Shown piece after piece: positions 21,368-34,400 of a DNA stretch of 64,000 nucleotides. The DNA lies in contig JAZGTN010000001.1 in the NCBI GenBank assembly GCA_037783415.1, forward strand, positions 124,001-188,000. The letters run 5' to 3'. Below the pieces are notes generated by a model. That model was not told the DNA's origin and did not search any database. It was given only the letters and a program-made list of their open reading frames with translations. This DNA comes from Leptasterias polaris (Eukaryota > Echinodermata > Asteroidea > Forcipulatida > Asteriidae). Numbering within the stretch: position 1 is the stretch's first letter; every line of letters begins with the position of its first letter. Made by a program: the position numbers and the translations under genes.

Positions 21368-24300
21368 ACAAATTCAAAGTAAGCACGGTCAAATCAACAT
21401 GACATCATTTTTGGATTGGCACAAAATTTACACCACTCGAAGGTCAAGTACTAGGGGTCATGTGACCGAATTCTTGGGGCGGAGAGACATTTCTAGACGG
21501 CGCTAGCGGCCAGAGAGTCACCCCTACCCAAAGAAAATGAGAAGTTTTCAAGCAAAATCAAAGTAAGTACGCTCAAATCAACCTGACATCATTTTTGGAT
21601 TGGCACAAAATTTACACCACTCGAAGGTCAAGTACTAGGGGTCATGTGACCGAATTCTTGGGGCGGAGAGACATTTCTAGACGGCGCTAGCGGCCAGAGA
21701 GTCACCCCTACCCAAAGAAAATGAGAAGTTTTCAAGCAAAATCAAAGTAAGTACGCTCAAATCAACCTGACATCATTTTTGGATTGGCACAAAATTTACA
21801 CCACTCGAAGGTCAAGTACTAGGGGTCATGTGACCGAATTCTTGGGGCGGAGAGACATTTCTAGACGGCGCTAGTGGCCAGAGAGTCACCCCTACCCAAA
21901 GAAAATGAAAGTTTTAAAAAAGGCCAAGAAATAGTGCCTGCGGAAAACGTTGCGACCCTGAAATAAAGTTAAATCTACGGTTGACAATAACTCCTGATCA
22001 CAGCATGCCAGAGAGACAAATTTTGTTACCTGATTCTTCCCTGAATACTCCCAAATCCGAAAATCAGAATGTGAGGGCCAGCAGGCGCCATCTTCATACC
22101 GCAAATTACCAGCGAGCGGGGACCATCCGAAGTCGACGCAATAGCGACTTCATTTGAACGAGCTATTTTAAAACAAATTCAAAGTAAGCACGGTCAAATC
22201 AACATGACATCATTTTTGGATTGGCACAAAATTTACACCACTCGAAGGTCAAGTACTAGGGGTCATGTGACCGAATTCTTGGGGCGGAGAGACATTTCTA
22301 GACGGCGCTAGCGGCCAGAGAGTCACCCCTACCCAAAGAAAATGAGAAGTTTTCAAGCAAAATCAAAGTAAGTACGCTCAAATCAACCTGACATCATTTT
22401 TGGATTGGCACAAAATTTACACCACTCGAAGGTCAAGTACTAGGGGTCATGTGACCGAATTCTTGGGGCGGAGAGACATTTCTAGACGGCGCTAGCGGCC
22501 AGAGAGTCACCCCTACCCAAAGAAAATGAGAAGTTTTCAAGCAAAATCAAAGTAAGTACGCTCAAATCAACCTGACATCATTTTTGGATTGGCACAAAAT
22601 TTACACCACTCGAAGGTCAAGTACTAGGGGTCATGTGACCGAATTCTTGGGGCGGAGAGACATTTCTAGACGGCGCTAGTGGCCAGAGAGTCACCCCTAC
22701 CCAAAGAAAATGAAAGTTTTAAAAAAGGCCAAGAAATAGTGCCTGCGGAAAACGTTGCGACCCTGAAATAAAGTTAAATCTACGGTTGACAATAACTCCT
22801 GATCACAGCATGCCAGAGAGACAAATTTTGTTACCTGATTCTTCCCTGAATACTCCCAAATCCGAAAATCAGAATGTGAGGGCCAGCAGGCGCCATCTTC
22901 ATACCGCAAATTACCAGCGAGCGGGGACCATCCGAAGTCGACGCAATAGCGACTTCATTTGAACGAGCTATTTTAAAACAAATTCAAAGTAAGCACGGTC
23001 AAATCAACATGACATCATTTTTGGATTGGCACAAAATTTACACCACTCGAAGGTCAAGTACTAGGGGTCATGTGACCGAATTCTTGGGGCGGAGAGACAT
23101 TTCTAGACGGCGCTAGCGGCCAGAGAGTCACCCCTACCCAAAGAAAATGAGAAGTTTTCAAGCAAAATCAAAGTAAGTACGCTCAAATCAACCTGACATC
23201 ATTTTTGGATTGGCACAAAATTTACACCACTCGAAGGTCAAGTACTAGGGGTCATGTGACCGAATTCTTGGGGCGGAGAGACATTTCTAGACGGCGCTAG
23301 CGGCCAGAGAGTCACCCCTACCCAAAGAAAATGAGAAGTTTTCAAGCAAAATCAAAGTAAGTACGCTCAAATCAACCTGACATCATTTTTGGATTGGCAC
23401 AAAATTTACACCACTCGAAGGTCAAGTACTAGGGGTCATGTGACCGAATTCTTGGGGCGGAGAGACATTTCTAGACGGCGCTAGTGGCCAGAGAGTCACC
23501 CCTACCCAAAGAAAATGAAAGTTTTAAAAAAGGCCAAGAAATAGTGCCTGCGGAAAACGTTGCGACCCTGAAATAAAGTTAAATCTACGGTTGACAATAA
23601 CTCCTGATCACAGCATGCCAGAGAGACAAATTTTGTTACCTGATTCTTCCCTGAATACTCCCAAATCCGAAAATCAGAATGTGAGGGCCAGCAGGCGCCA
23701 TCTTCATACCGCAAATTACCAGCGAGCGGGGACCATCCGAAGTCGACGCAATAGCGACTTCATTTGAACGAGCTATTTTAAAACAAATTCAAAGTAAGCA
23801 CGGTCAAATCAACATGACATCATTTTTGGATTGGCACAACATTTACACCACTCGAAGGTCAAGTACTAGGGGTCATGTGACCGAATTCTTGGGGCGGAGA
23901 GACATTTCTAGACGGCGCTAGCGGCCAGAGAGTCACCCCTACCCAAAGAAAATGAGAAGTTTTCAAGCAAAATCAAAGTAAGTACGCTCAAATCAACCTG
24001 ACATCATTTTTGGATTGGCACAAAATTTACACCACTCGAAGGTCAAGTACTAGGGGTCATGTGACCGAATTCTTGGGGCGGAGAGACATTTCTAGACGGC
24101 GCTAGCGGCCAGAGAGTCACCCCTACCCAAAGAAAATGAGAAGTTTTCAAGCAAAATCAAAGTAAGTACGCTCAAATCAACCTGACATCATTTTTGGATT
24201 GGCACAAAATTTACACCACTCGAAGGTCAAGTACTAGGGGTCATGTGACCGAATTCTTGGGGCGGAGAGACATTTCTAGACGGCGCTAGTGGCCAGAGAG

Positions 24301-24587
24301 TCACCCCTACCCAAAGAAAATGAAAGTTTTAAAAAAGGCCAAGAAATAGTGCCTGCGGAAAACGTTGCGACCCTGAAATAAAGTTAAATCTACGGTTGAC
24401 AATAACTCCTGATCACAGCATGCCAGAGAGACAAATTTTGTTACCTGATTCTTCCCTGAATACTCCCAAATCCGAAAATCAGAATGTGAGGGCCAGCAGG
24501 CGCCATCTTCATACCGCAAATTACCAGCGAGCGGGGACCATCCGAAGTCGACGCAATAGCGACTTCATTTGAACGAGCTATTTTAAA
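21368..24587. repeat. Four 805-bp units (units 28-31)
   Basis: Only one departure was noticed, A to C at 23840. The duplicated variants of units 26-27 do not spread into this run. Confidence 0.95.
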
Positions 24588-25391
24588 ACAAATTCAAAGT
24601 AAGCACGGTCAAATCAACATGACATCATTTTTGGATTGGCACAAAATTTACACCACTCGAAGGTCAAGTACTAGGGGTCATGTGACCGAATTCTTGGGGC
24701 GGAGAGACATTTCTAGACGGCGCTAGCGGCCAGAGAGTCACCCCTACCCAAAGAAAATGAGAAGTTTTCAAGCAAAATCAAAGTAAGTACGCTCAAATCA
24801 ACCTGACATCATTTTTGGATTGGCACAAAATTTACACCACTCGAAGGTCAAGTACTAGGGGTCATGTGACCGAATTCTTGGGGCGGAGAGACATTTCTAG
24901 ACGGCGCTAGCGGCCAGAGAGTCACCCCTACCCAAAGAAAATGAGAAGTTTTCAAGCAAAATCAAAGTAAGTACGCTCAAATCAACCTGACATCATTTTT
25001 GGATTGGCACAAAATTTACACCACTCGAAGGTCAAGTACTAGGGGTCATGTGACCGAATTCTTGGGGCGGAGAGACATTTCTAGACGGCGCTAGTGGCCA
25101 GAGAGTCACCCCTACCCAAAGAAAATGAAAGTTTTAAAAAAGCCAAGAAATAGTGCCTGCGGAAAACGTTGCGACCCTGAAATAAAGTTAAATCTACGGT
25201 TGACAATAACTCCTGATCACAGCATGCCAGAGAGACAAATTTTGTTACCTGATTCTTCCCTGAATACTCCCAAATCCGAAAATCAGAATGTGAGGGCCAG
25301 CAGGCGCCATCTTCATACCGCAAATTACCAGCGAGCGGGGACCATCCGAAGTCGACGCAATAGCGACTTCATTTGAACGAGCTATTTTAAA
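24588..25391. repeat. 804-bp unit with one-base deletion (unit 32)
   Basis: One G is missing at about 25141-25142 where other units have six A then GG. This is the only single-base length change noticed in the array. It opens an 83-codon plus-strand ATG frame (25125-25376) that in all other units stops after nine codons, and shifts the minus-strand frame. Both are accidental consequences. Confidence 0.93.
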
Positions 25392-27806
25392 ACAAATTCA
25401 AAGTAAGCACGGTCAAATCAACATGACATCATTTTTGGATTGGCACAAAATTTACACCACTCGAAGGTCAAGTACTAGGGGTCATGTGACCGAATTCTTG
25501 GGGCGGAGAGACATTTCTAGACGGCGCTAGCGGCCAGAGAGTCACCCCTACCCAAAGAAAATGAGAAGTTTTCAAGCAAAATCAAAGTAAGTACGCTCAA
25601 ATCAACCTGACATCATTTTTGGATTGGCACAAAATTTACACCACTCGAAGGTCAAGTACTAGGGGTCATGTGACCGAATTCTTGGGGCGGAGAGACATTT
25701 CTAGACGGCGCTAGCGGCCAGAGAGTCACCCCTACCCAAAGAAAATGAGAAGTTTTCAAGCAAAATCAAAGTAAGTACGCTCAAATCAACCTGACATCAT
25801 TTTTGGATTGGCACAAAATTTACACCACTCGAAGGTCAAGTACTAGGGGTCATGTGACCGAATTCTTGGGGCGGAGAGACATTTCTAGACGGCGCTAGTG
25901 GCCAGAGAGTCACCCCTACCCAAAGAAAATGAAAGTTTTAAAAAAGGCCAAGAAATAGTGCCTGCGGAAAACGTTGCGACCCTGAAATAAAGTTAAATCT
26001 ACGGTTGACAATAACTCCTGATCACAGCATGCCAGAGAGACAAATTTTGTTACCTGATTCTTCCCTGAATACTCCCAAATCCGAAAATCAGAATGTGAGG
26101 GCCAGCAGGCGCCATCTTCATACCGCAAATTACCAGCGAGCGGGGACCATCCGAAGTCGAGGCAATAGCGACTTCATTTGAACGAGCTATTTTAAAACAA
26201 ATTCAAAGTAAGCACGGTCAAATCAACATGACATCATTTTTGGATTGGCACAAAATTTACACCACTCGAAGGTCAAGTACTAGGGGTCATGTGACCGAAT
26301 TCTTGGGGCGGAGAGACATTTCTAGACGGCGCTAGCGGCCAGAGAGTCACCCCTACCCAAAGAAAATGAGAAGTTTTCAAGCAAAATCAAAGTAAGTACG
26401 CTCAAATCAACCTGACATCATTTTTGGATTGGCACAAAATTTACACCACTCGAAGGTCAAGTACTAGGGGTCATGTGACCGAATTCGTGGGGCGGAGAGA
26501 CATTTCTAGACGGCGCTAGCGGCCAGAGAGTCACCCCTACCCAAAGAAAATGAGAAGTTTTCAAGCAAAATCAAAGTAAGTACGCTCAAATCAACCTGAC
26601 ATCATTTTTGGATTGGCACAAAATTTACACCACTCGAAGGTCAAGTACTAGGGGTCATGTGACCGAATTCTTGGGGCGGAGAGACATTTCTAGACGGCGC
26701 TAGTGGCCAGAGAGTCACCCCTACCCAAAGAAAATGAAAGTTTTAAAAAAGGCCAAGAAATAGTGCCTGCGGAAAACGTTGCGACCCTGAAATAAAGTTA
26801 AATCTACGGTTGACAATAACTCCTGATCACAGCATGCCAGAGAGACAAATTTTGTTACCTGATTCTTCCCTGAATACTCCCAAATCCGAAAATCAGAATG
26901 TGAGGGCCAGCAGGCGCCATCTTCATACCGCAAATTACCAGCGAGCGGGGACCATCCGAAGTCGACGCAATAGCGACTTCATTTGAACGAGCTATTTTAA
27001 AACAAATTCAAAGTAAGCACGGTCAAATCAACATGACATCATTTTTGGATTGGCACAAAATTTACACCACTCGAAGGTCAAGTACTAGGGGTCATGTGAC
27101 CGAATTCTTGGGGCGGAGAGACATTTGTAGACGGCGCTAGCGGCCAGAGAGTCACCCCTACCCAAAGAAAATGAGAAGTTTTCAAGCAAAATCAAAGTAA
27201 GTACGCTCAAATCAACCTGACATCATTTTTGGATTGGCACAAAATTTACACCACTCGAAGGTCAAGTACTAGGGGTCATGTGACCGAATTCTTGGGGCGG
27301 AGAGACATTTCTAGACGGCGCTAGCGGCCAGAGAGTCACCCCTACCCAAAGAAAATGAGAAGTTTTCAAGCAAAATCAAAGTAAGTACGCTCAAATCAAC
27401 CTGACATCATTTTTGGATTGGCACAAAATTTACACCACTCGAAGGTCAAGTACTAGGGGTCATGTGACCGAATTCTTGGGGCGGAGAGACATTTCTAGAC
27501 GGCGCTAGTGGCCAGAGAGTCACCCCTACCCAAAGAAAATGAAAGTTTTAAAAAAGGCCAAGAAATAGTGCCTGCGGAAAACGTTGCGACCCTGAAATAA
27601 AGTTAAATCTACGGTTGACAATAACTCCTGATCACAGCATGCCAGAGAGACAAATTTTGTTACCTGATTCTTCCCTGAATACTCCCAAATCCGAAAATCA
27701 GAATGTGAGGGCCAGCAGGCGCCATCTTCATACCGCAAATTACCAGCGAGCGGGGACCATCCGAAGTCGACGCAATAGCGACTTCATTTGAACGAGCTAT
27801 TTTAAA
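25392..27806. repeat. Three 805-bp units (units 33-35)
   Basis: Changes are 26161 (C to G, removing the SalI site), 26487 (T to G in B of unit 34) and 27127 (C to G in A of unit 35, removing XbaI). The last two recur 4646 bp downstream. Confidence 0.95.
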
Positions 27807-28427
27807 ACAAATTCAAAGTAAGCACGGTCAAATCAACATGACATCATTTTTGGATTGGCACAAAATTTACACCACTCGAAGGTCAAGTACTAGGGGTCAT
27901 GTGACCGAATTCTTGGGGCGGAGAGACATTTCTAGACGGCGCTAGCGGCCAGAGAGTCACCCCTACCCAAAGAAAATGAGAAGTTTTCAAGCAAAATCAA
28001 AGTAAGTACGCTCAAATCAACCTGACATCATTTTTGGATTGGCACAAAATTTACACCACTCGAAGGTCAAGTACTAGGGGTCATGTGACCGAATTCTTGG
28101 GGCGGAGAGACATTTCTAGACGGCGCTAGTGGCCAGAGAGTCACCCCTACCCAAAGAAAATGAAAGTTTTAAAAAAGGCCAAGAAATAGTGCCTGCGGAA
28201 AACGTTGCGACCCTGAAATAAAGTTAAATCTACGGTTGACAATAACTCCTGATCACAGCATGCCAGAGAGACAAATTTTGTTACCTGATTCTTCCCTGAA
28301 TACTCCCAAATCCGAAAATCAGAATGTGAGGGCCAGCAGGCGCCATCTTCATACCGCAAATTACCAGCGAGCGGGGACCATCCGAAGTCGACGCAATAGC
28401 GACTTCATTTGAACGAGCTATTTTAAA
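27807..28427. repeat. One 621-bp unit (unit 36)
   Basis: A-C-U without noticed changes. It separates two units whose counterparts further right (units 41 and 42) are adjacent, so it was gained in one block or lost from the other. Confidence 0.95.
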
Positions 28428-31400
28428 ACAAATTCAAAGTAAGCACGGTCAAATCAACATGACATCATTTTTGGATTGGCACAAAATTTACACCACTCGA
28501 AGGTCAAGTACTAGGGGTCATGTGACCGAATTCTTGGGGCGGAGAGACATTTGTAGACGGCGCTAGCGGCCAGAGAGTCACCCCTACCCAAAGAAAATGA
28601 GAAGTTTTCAAGCAAAATCAAAGTAAGTACGCTCAAATCAACCTGACATCATTTTTGGATTGGCACAAAATTTACACCACTCGAAGGTCAAGTACTAGGG
28701 GTCATGTGACCGAATTCTTGGGGCGGAGAGACATTTCTAGACGGCGCTAGCGGCCAGAGAGTCACCCCTACCCAAAGAAAATGAGAAGTTTTCAAGCAAA
28801 ATCAAAGTAAGTACGCTCAAATCAACCTGACATCATTTTTGGATTGGCACAAAATTTACACCACTCGAAGGTCAAGTACTAGGGGTCATGTGACCGAATT
28901 CTTGGGGCGGAGAGACATTTCTAGACGGCGCTAGTGGCCAGAGAGTCACCCCTACCCAAAGAAAATGAAAGTTTTAAAAAAGGCCAAGAAATAGTGCCTG
29001 CGGAAAACGTTGCGACCGTGAAATAAAGTTAAATCTACGGTTGACAATAACTCCTGATCACAGCATGCCAGAGAGACAAATTTTGTTACCTGATTCTTCC
29101 CTGAATACTCCCAAATCCGAAAATCAGAATGTGAGGGCCAGCAGGCGCCATCTTCATACCGCAAATTACCAGCGAGCGGGGACCATCCGAAGTCGACGCA
29201 ATAGCGACTTCATTTGAACGAGCTATTTTAAAACAAATTCAAAGTAAGCACGGTCAAATCAACATGACATCATTTTTGGATTGGCACAAAATTTACACCA
29301 CTCGAAGGTCAAGTACTAGGGGTCATGTGACCGAATTCTTGGGGCGGAGAGACATTTCTAGACGGCGCTAGCGGCCAGAGAGTCACCCCTACCCAAAGAA
29401 AATGAGAAGTTTTCAAGCAAAATCAAAGTAAGTACGCTCAAATCAACCTGACATCATTTTTGGATTGGCACAAAATTTACACCACTCGAAGGTCAAGTAC
29501 TAGGGGTCATGTGACCGAATTCTTGGGGCGGAGAGACATTTCTAGACGGCGCTAGCGGCCAGAGAGTCACCCCTACCCAAAGAAAATGAGAAGTTTTCAA
29601 GCAAAATCAAAGTAAGTACGCTCAAATCAACCTGACATCATTTTTGGATTGGCACAAAATTTACACCACTCGAAGGTCAAGTACTAGGGGTCATGTGACC
29701 GAATTCTTGGGGCGGAGAGACATTTCTAGACGGCGCTAGTGGCCAGAGAGTCACCCCTACCCAAAGAAAATGAAAGTTTTAAAAAAGGCCAAGAAATAGT
29801 GCCTGCGGAAAACGTTGCGACCCTGAAATAAAGTTAAATCTACGGTTGACAATAACTCCTGATCACAGCATGCCAGAGAGACAAATTTTGTTACCTGATT
29901 CTTCCCTGAATACTCCCAAATCCGAAAATCAGAATGTGAGGGCCAGCAGGCGCCATCTTCATACCGCAAATTACCAGCGAGCGGGGACCATCCGAAGTCG
30001 ACGCAATAGCGACTTCATTTGAACGAGCTATTTTAAAACAAATTCAAAGTAAGCACGGTCAAATCAACATGACATCATTTTTGGATTGGCACAAAATTTA
30101 CACCACTCGAAGGTCAAGTACTAGGGGTCATGTGACCGAATTCTTGGGGCGGAGAGACATTTCTAGACGGCGCTAGCGGCCAGAGAGTCACCCCTACCCA
30201 AAGAAAATGAGAAGTTTTCAAGCAAAATCAAAGTAAGTACGCTCAAATCAACCTGACATCATTTTTGGATTGGCACAAAATTTACACCACTCGAAGGTCA
30301 AGTACTAGGGGTCATGTGACCGAATTCTTGGGGCGGAGAGACATTTCTAGACGGCGCTAGCGGCCAGAGAGTCACCCCTACCCAAAGAAAATGAGAAGTT
30401 TTCAAGCAAAATCAAAGTAAGTACGCTCAAATCAACCTGACATCATTTTTGGATTGGCACAAAATTTACACCACTCGAAGGTCAAGTACTAGGGGTCATG
30501 TGACCGAATTCTTGGGGCGGAGAGACATTTCTAGACGGCGCTAGTGGCCAGAGAGTCACCCCTACCCAAAGAAAATGAAAGTTTTAAAAAAGGCCAAGAA
30601 ATAGTGCCTGCGGAAAACGTTGCGACCCTGAAATAAAGTTAAATCTACGGTTGACAATAACTCCTGATCACAGCATGCCAGAGAGACAAATTTTGTTACC
30701 TGATTCTTCCCTGAATACTCCCAAATCCGAAAATCAGAATGTGAGGGCCAGCAGGCGCCATCTTCATACCGCAAATTACCAGCGAGCGGGGACCATCCGA
30801 AGTCGACGCAATAGCGACTTCATTTGAACGAGCTATTTTAAAACAAATTCAAAGTAAGCACGGTCAAATCAACATGACATCATTTTTGGATTGGCACAAA
30901 ATTTACACCACTCGAAGGTCAAGTACTAGGGGTCATGTGACCGAATTCTTGGGGCGGAGAGACATTTCTAGACGGCGCTAGCGGCCAGAGAGTCACCCCT
31001 ACCCAAAGAAAATGAGAAGTTTTCAAGCAAAATCAAAGTAAGTACGCTCAAATCAACCTGACATCATTTTTGGATTGGCACAAAATTTACACCACTCGAA
31101 GGTCAAGTACTAGGGGTCATGTGACCGAATTCGTGGGGCGGAGAGACATTTCTAGACGGCGCTAGCGGCCAGAGAGTCACCCCTACCCAAAGAAAATGAG
31201 AAGTTTTCAAGCAAAATCAAAGTAAGTACGCTCAAATCAACCTGACATCATTTTTGGATTGGCACAAAATTTACACCACTCGAAGGTCAAGTACTAGGGG
31301 TCATGTGACCGAATTCTTGGGGCGGAGAGACATTTCTAGACGGCGCTAGTGGCCAGAGAGTCACCCCTACCCAAAGAAAATGAAAGTTTTAAAAAAGGCC

Positions 31401-34400
31401 AAGAAATAGTGCCTGCGGAAAACGTTGCGACCCTGAAATAAAGTTAAATCTACGGTTGACAATAACTCCTGATCACAGCATGCCAGAGAGACAAATTTTG
31501 TTACCTGATTCTTCCCTGAATACTCCCAAATCCGAAAATCAGAATGTGAGGGCCAGCAGGCGCCATCTTCATACCGCAAATTACCAGCGAGCGGGGACCA
31601 TCCGAAGTCGACGCAATAGCGACTTCATTTGAACGAGCTATTTTAAAACAAATTCAAAGTAAGCACGGTCAAATCAACATGACATCATTTTTGGATTGGC
31701 ACAAAATTTACACCACTCGAAGGTCAAGTACTAGGGGTCATGTGACCGAATTCTTGGGGCGGAGAGACATTTGTAGACGGCGCTAGCGGCCAGAGAGTCA
31801 CCCCTACCCAAAGAAAATGAGAAGTTTTCAAGCAAAATCAAAGTAAGTACGCTCAAATCAACCTGACATCATTTTTGGATTGGCACAAAATTTACACCAC
31901 TCGAAGGTCAAGTACTAGGGGTCATGTGACCGAATTCTTGGGGCGGAGAGACATTTCTAGACGGCGCTAGCGGCCAGAGAGTCACCCCTACCCAAAGAAA
32001 ATGAGAAGTTTTCAAGCAAAATCAAAGTAAGTACGCTCAAATCAACCTGACATCATTTTTGGATTGGCACAAAATTTACACCACTCGAAGGTCAAGTACT
32101 AGGGGTCATGTGACCGAATTCTTGGGGCGGAGAGACATTTCTAGACGGCGCTAGTGGCCAGAGAGTCACCCCTACCCAAAGAAAATGAAAGTTTTAAAAA
32201 AGGCCAAGAAATAGTGCCTGCGGAAAACGTTGCGACCCTGAAATAAAGTTAAATCTACGGTTGACAATAACTCCTGATCACAGCATGCCAGAGAGACAAA
32301 TTTTGTTACCTGATTCTTCCCTGAATACTCCCAAATCCGAAAATCAGAATGTGAGGGCCAGCAGGCGCCATCTTCATACCGCAAATTACCAGCGAGCGGG
32401 GACCATCCGAAGTCGACGCAATAGCGACTTCATTTGAACGAGCTATTTTAAAACAAATTCAAAGTAAGCACGGTCAAATCAACATGACATCATTTTTGGA
32501 TTGGCACAAAATTTACACCACTCGAAGGTCAAGTACTAGGGGTCATGTGACCGAATTCTTGGGGCGGAGAGACATTTGTAGACGGCGCTAGCGGCCAGAG
32601 AGTCACCCCTACCCAAAGAAAATGAGAAGTTTTCAAGCAAAATCAAAGTAAGTACGCTCAAATCAACCTGACATCATTTTTGGATTGGCACAAAATTTAC
32701 ACCACTCGAAGGTCAAGTACTAGGGGTCATGTGACCGAATTCTTGGGGCGGAGAGACATTTCTAGACGGCGCTAGCGGCCAGAGAGTCACCCCTACCCAA
32801 AGAAAATGAGAAGTTTTCAAGCAAAATCAAAGTAAGTACGCTCAAATCAACCTGACATCATTTTTGGATTGGCACAAAATTTACACCACTCGAAGGTCAA
32901 GTACTAGGGGTCATGTGACCGAATTCTTGGGGCGGAGAGACATTTCTAGACGGCGCTAGTGGCCAGAGAGTCACCCCTACCCAAAGAAAATGAAAGTTTT
33001 AAAAAAGGCCAAGAAATAGTGCCTGCGGAAAACGTTGCGACCCTGAAATAAAGTTAAATCTACGGTTGACAATAACTCCTGATCACAGCATGCCAGAGAG
33101 ACAAATTTTGTTACCTGATTCTTCCCTGAATACTCCCAAATCCGAAAATCAGAATGTGAGGGCCAGCAGGCGCCATCTTCATACCGCAAATTACCAGCGA
33201 GCGGGGACCATCCGAAGTCGACGCAATAGCGACTTCATTTGAACGAGCTATTTTAAAACAAATTCAAAGTAAGCACGGTCAAATCAACATGACATCATTT
33301 TTGGATTGGCACAAAATTTACACCACTCGAAGGTCAAGTACTAGGGGTCATGTGACCGAATTCTTGGGGCGGAGAGACATTTCTAGACGGCGCTAGCGGC
33401 CAGAGAGTCACCCCTACCCAAAGAAAATGAGAAGTTTTCAAGCAAAATCAAAGTAAGTACGCTCAAATCAACCTGACATCATTTTTGGATTGGCACAAAA
33501 TTTACACCACTCGAAGGTCAAGTACTAGGGGTCATGTGACCGAATTCTTGGGGCGGAGAGACATTTCTAGACGGCGCTAGCGGCCAGAGAGTCACCCCTA
33601 CCCAAAGAAAATGAGAAGTTTTCAAGCAAAATCAAAGTAAGTACGCTCAAATCAACCTGACATCATTTTTGGATTGGCACAAAATTTACACCACTCGAAG
33701 GTCAAGTACTAGGGGTCATGTGACCGAATTCTTGGGGCGGAGAGACATTTCTAGACGGCGCTAGTGGCCAGAGAGTCACCCCTACCCAAAGAAAATGAAA
33801 GTTTTAAAAAAGGCCAAGAAATAGTGCCTGCGGAAAACGTTGCGACCCTGAAATAAAGTTAAATCTACGGTTGACAATAACTCCTGATCACAGCATGCCA
33901 GAGAGACAAATTTTGTTACCTGATTCTTCCCTGAATACTCCCAAATCCGAAAATCAGAATGTGAGGGCCAGCAGGCGCCATCTTCATACCGCAAATTACC
34001 AGCGAGCGGGGACCATCCGAAGTCGACGCAATAGCGACTTCATTTGAACGAGCTATTTTAAAACAAATTCAAAGTAAGCACGGTCAAATCAACATGACAT
34101 CATTTTTGGATTGGCACAAAATTTACACCACTCGAAGGTCAAGTACTAGGGGTCATGTGACCGAATTCTTGGGGCGGAGAGACATTTCTAGACGGCGCTA
34201 GCGGCCAGAGAGTCACCCCTACCCAAAGAAAATGAGAAGTTTTCAAGCAAAATCAAAGTAAGTACGCTCAAATCAACCTGACATCATTTTTGGATTGGCA
34301 CAAAATTTACACCACTCGAAGGTCAAGTACTAGGGGTCATGTGACCGAATTCTTGGGGCGGAGAGACATTTCTAGACGGCGCTAGCGGCCAGAGAGTCAC

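Noticed and set aside
25081..25323. 80-codon frame-shifted version of the same minus-strand frame
   Set aside because: It is a by-product of the one-base deletion at about 25141 in this unit.
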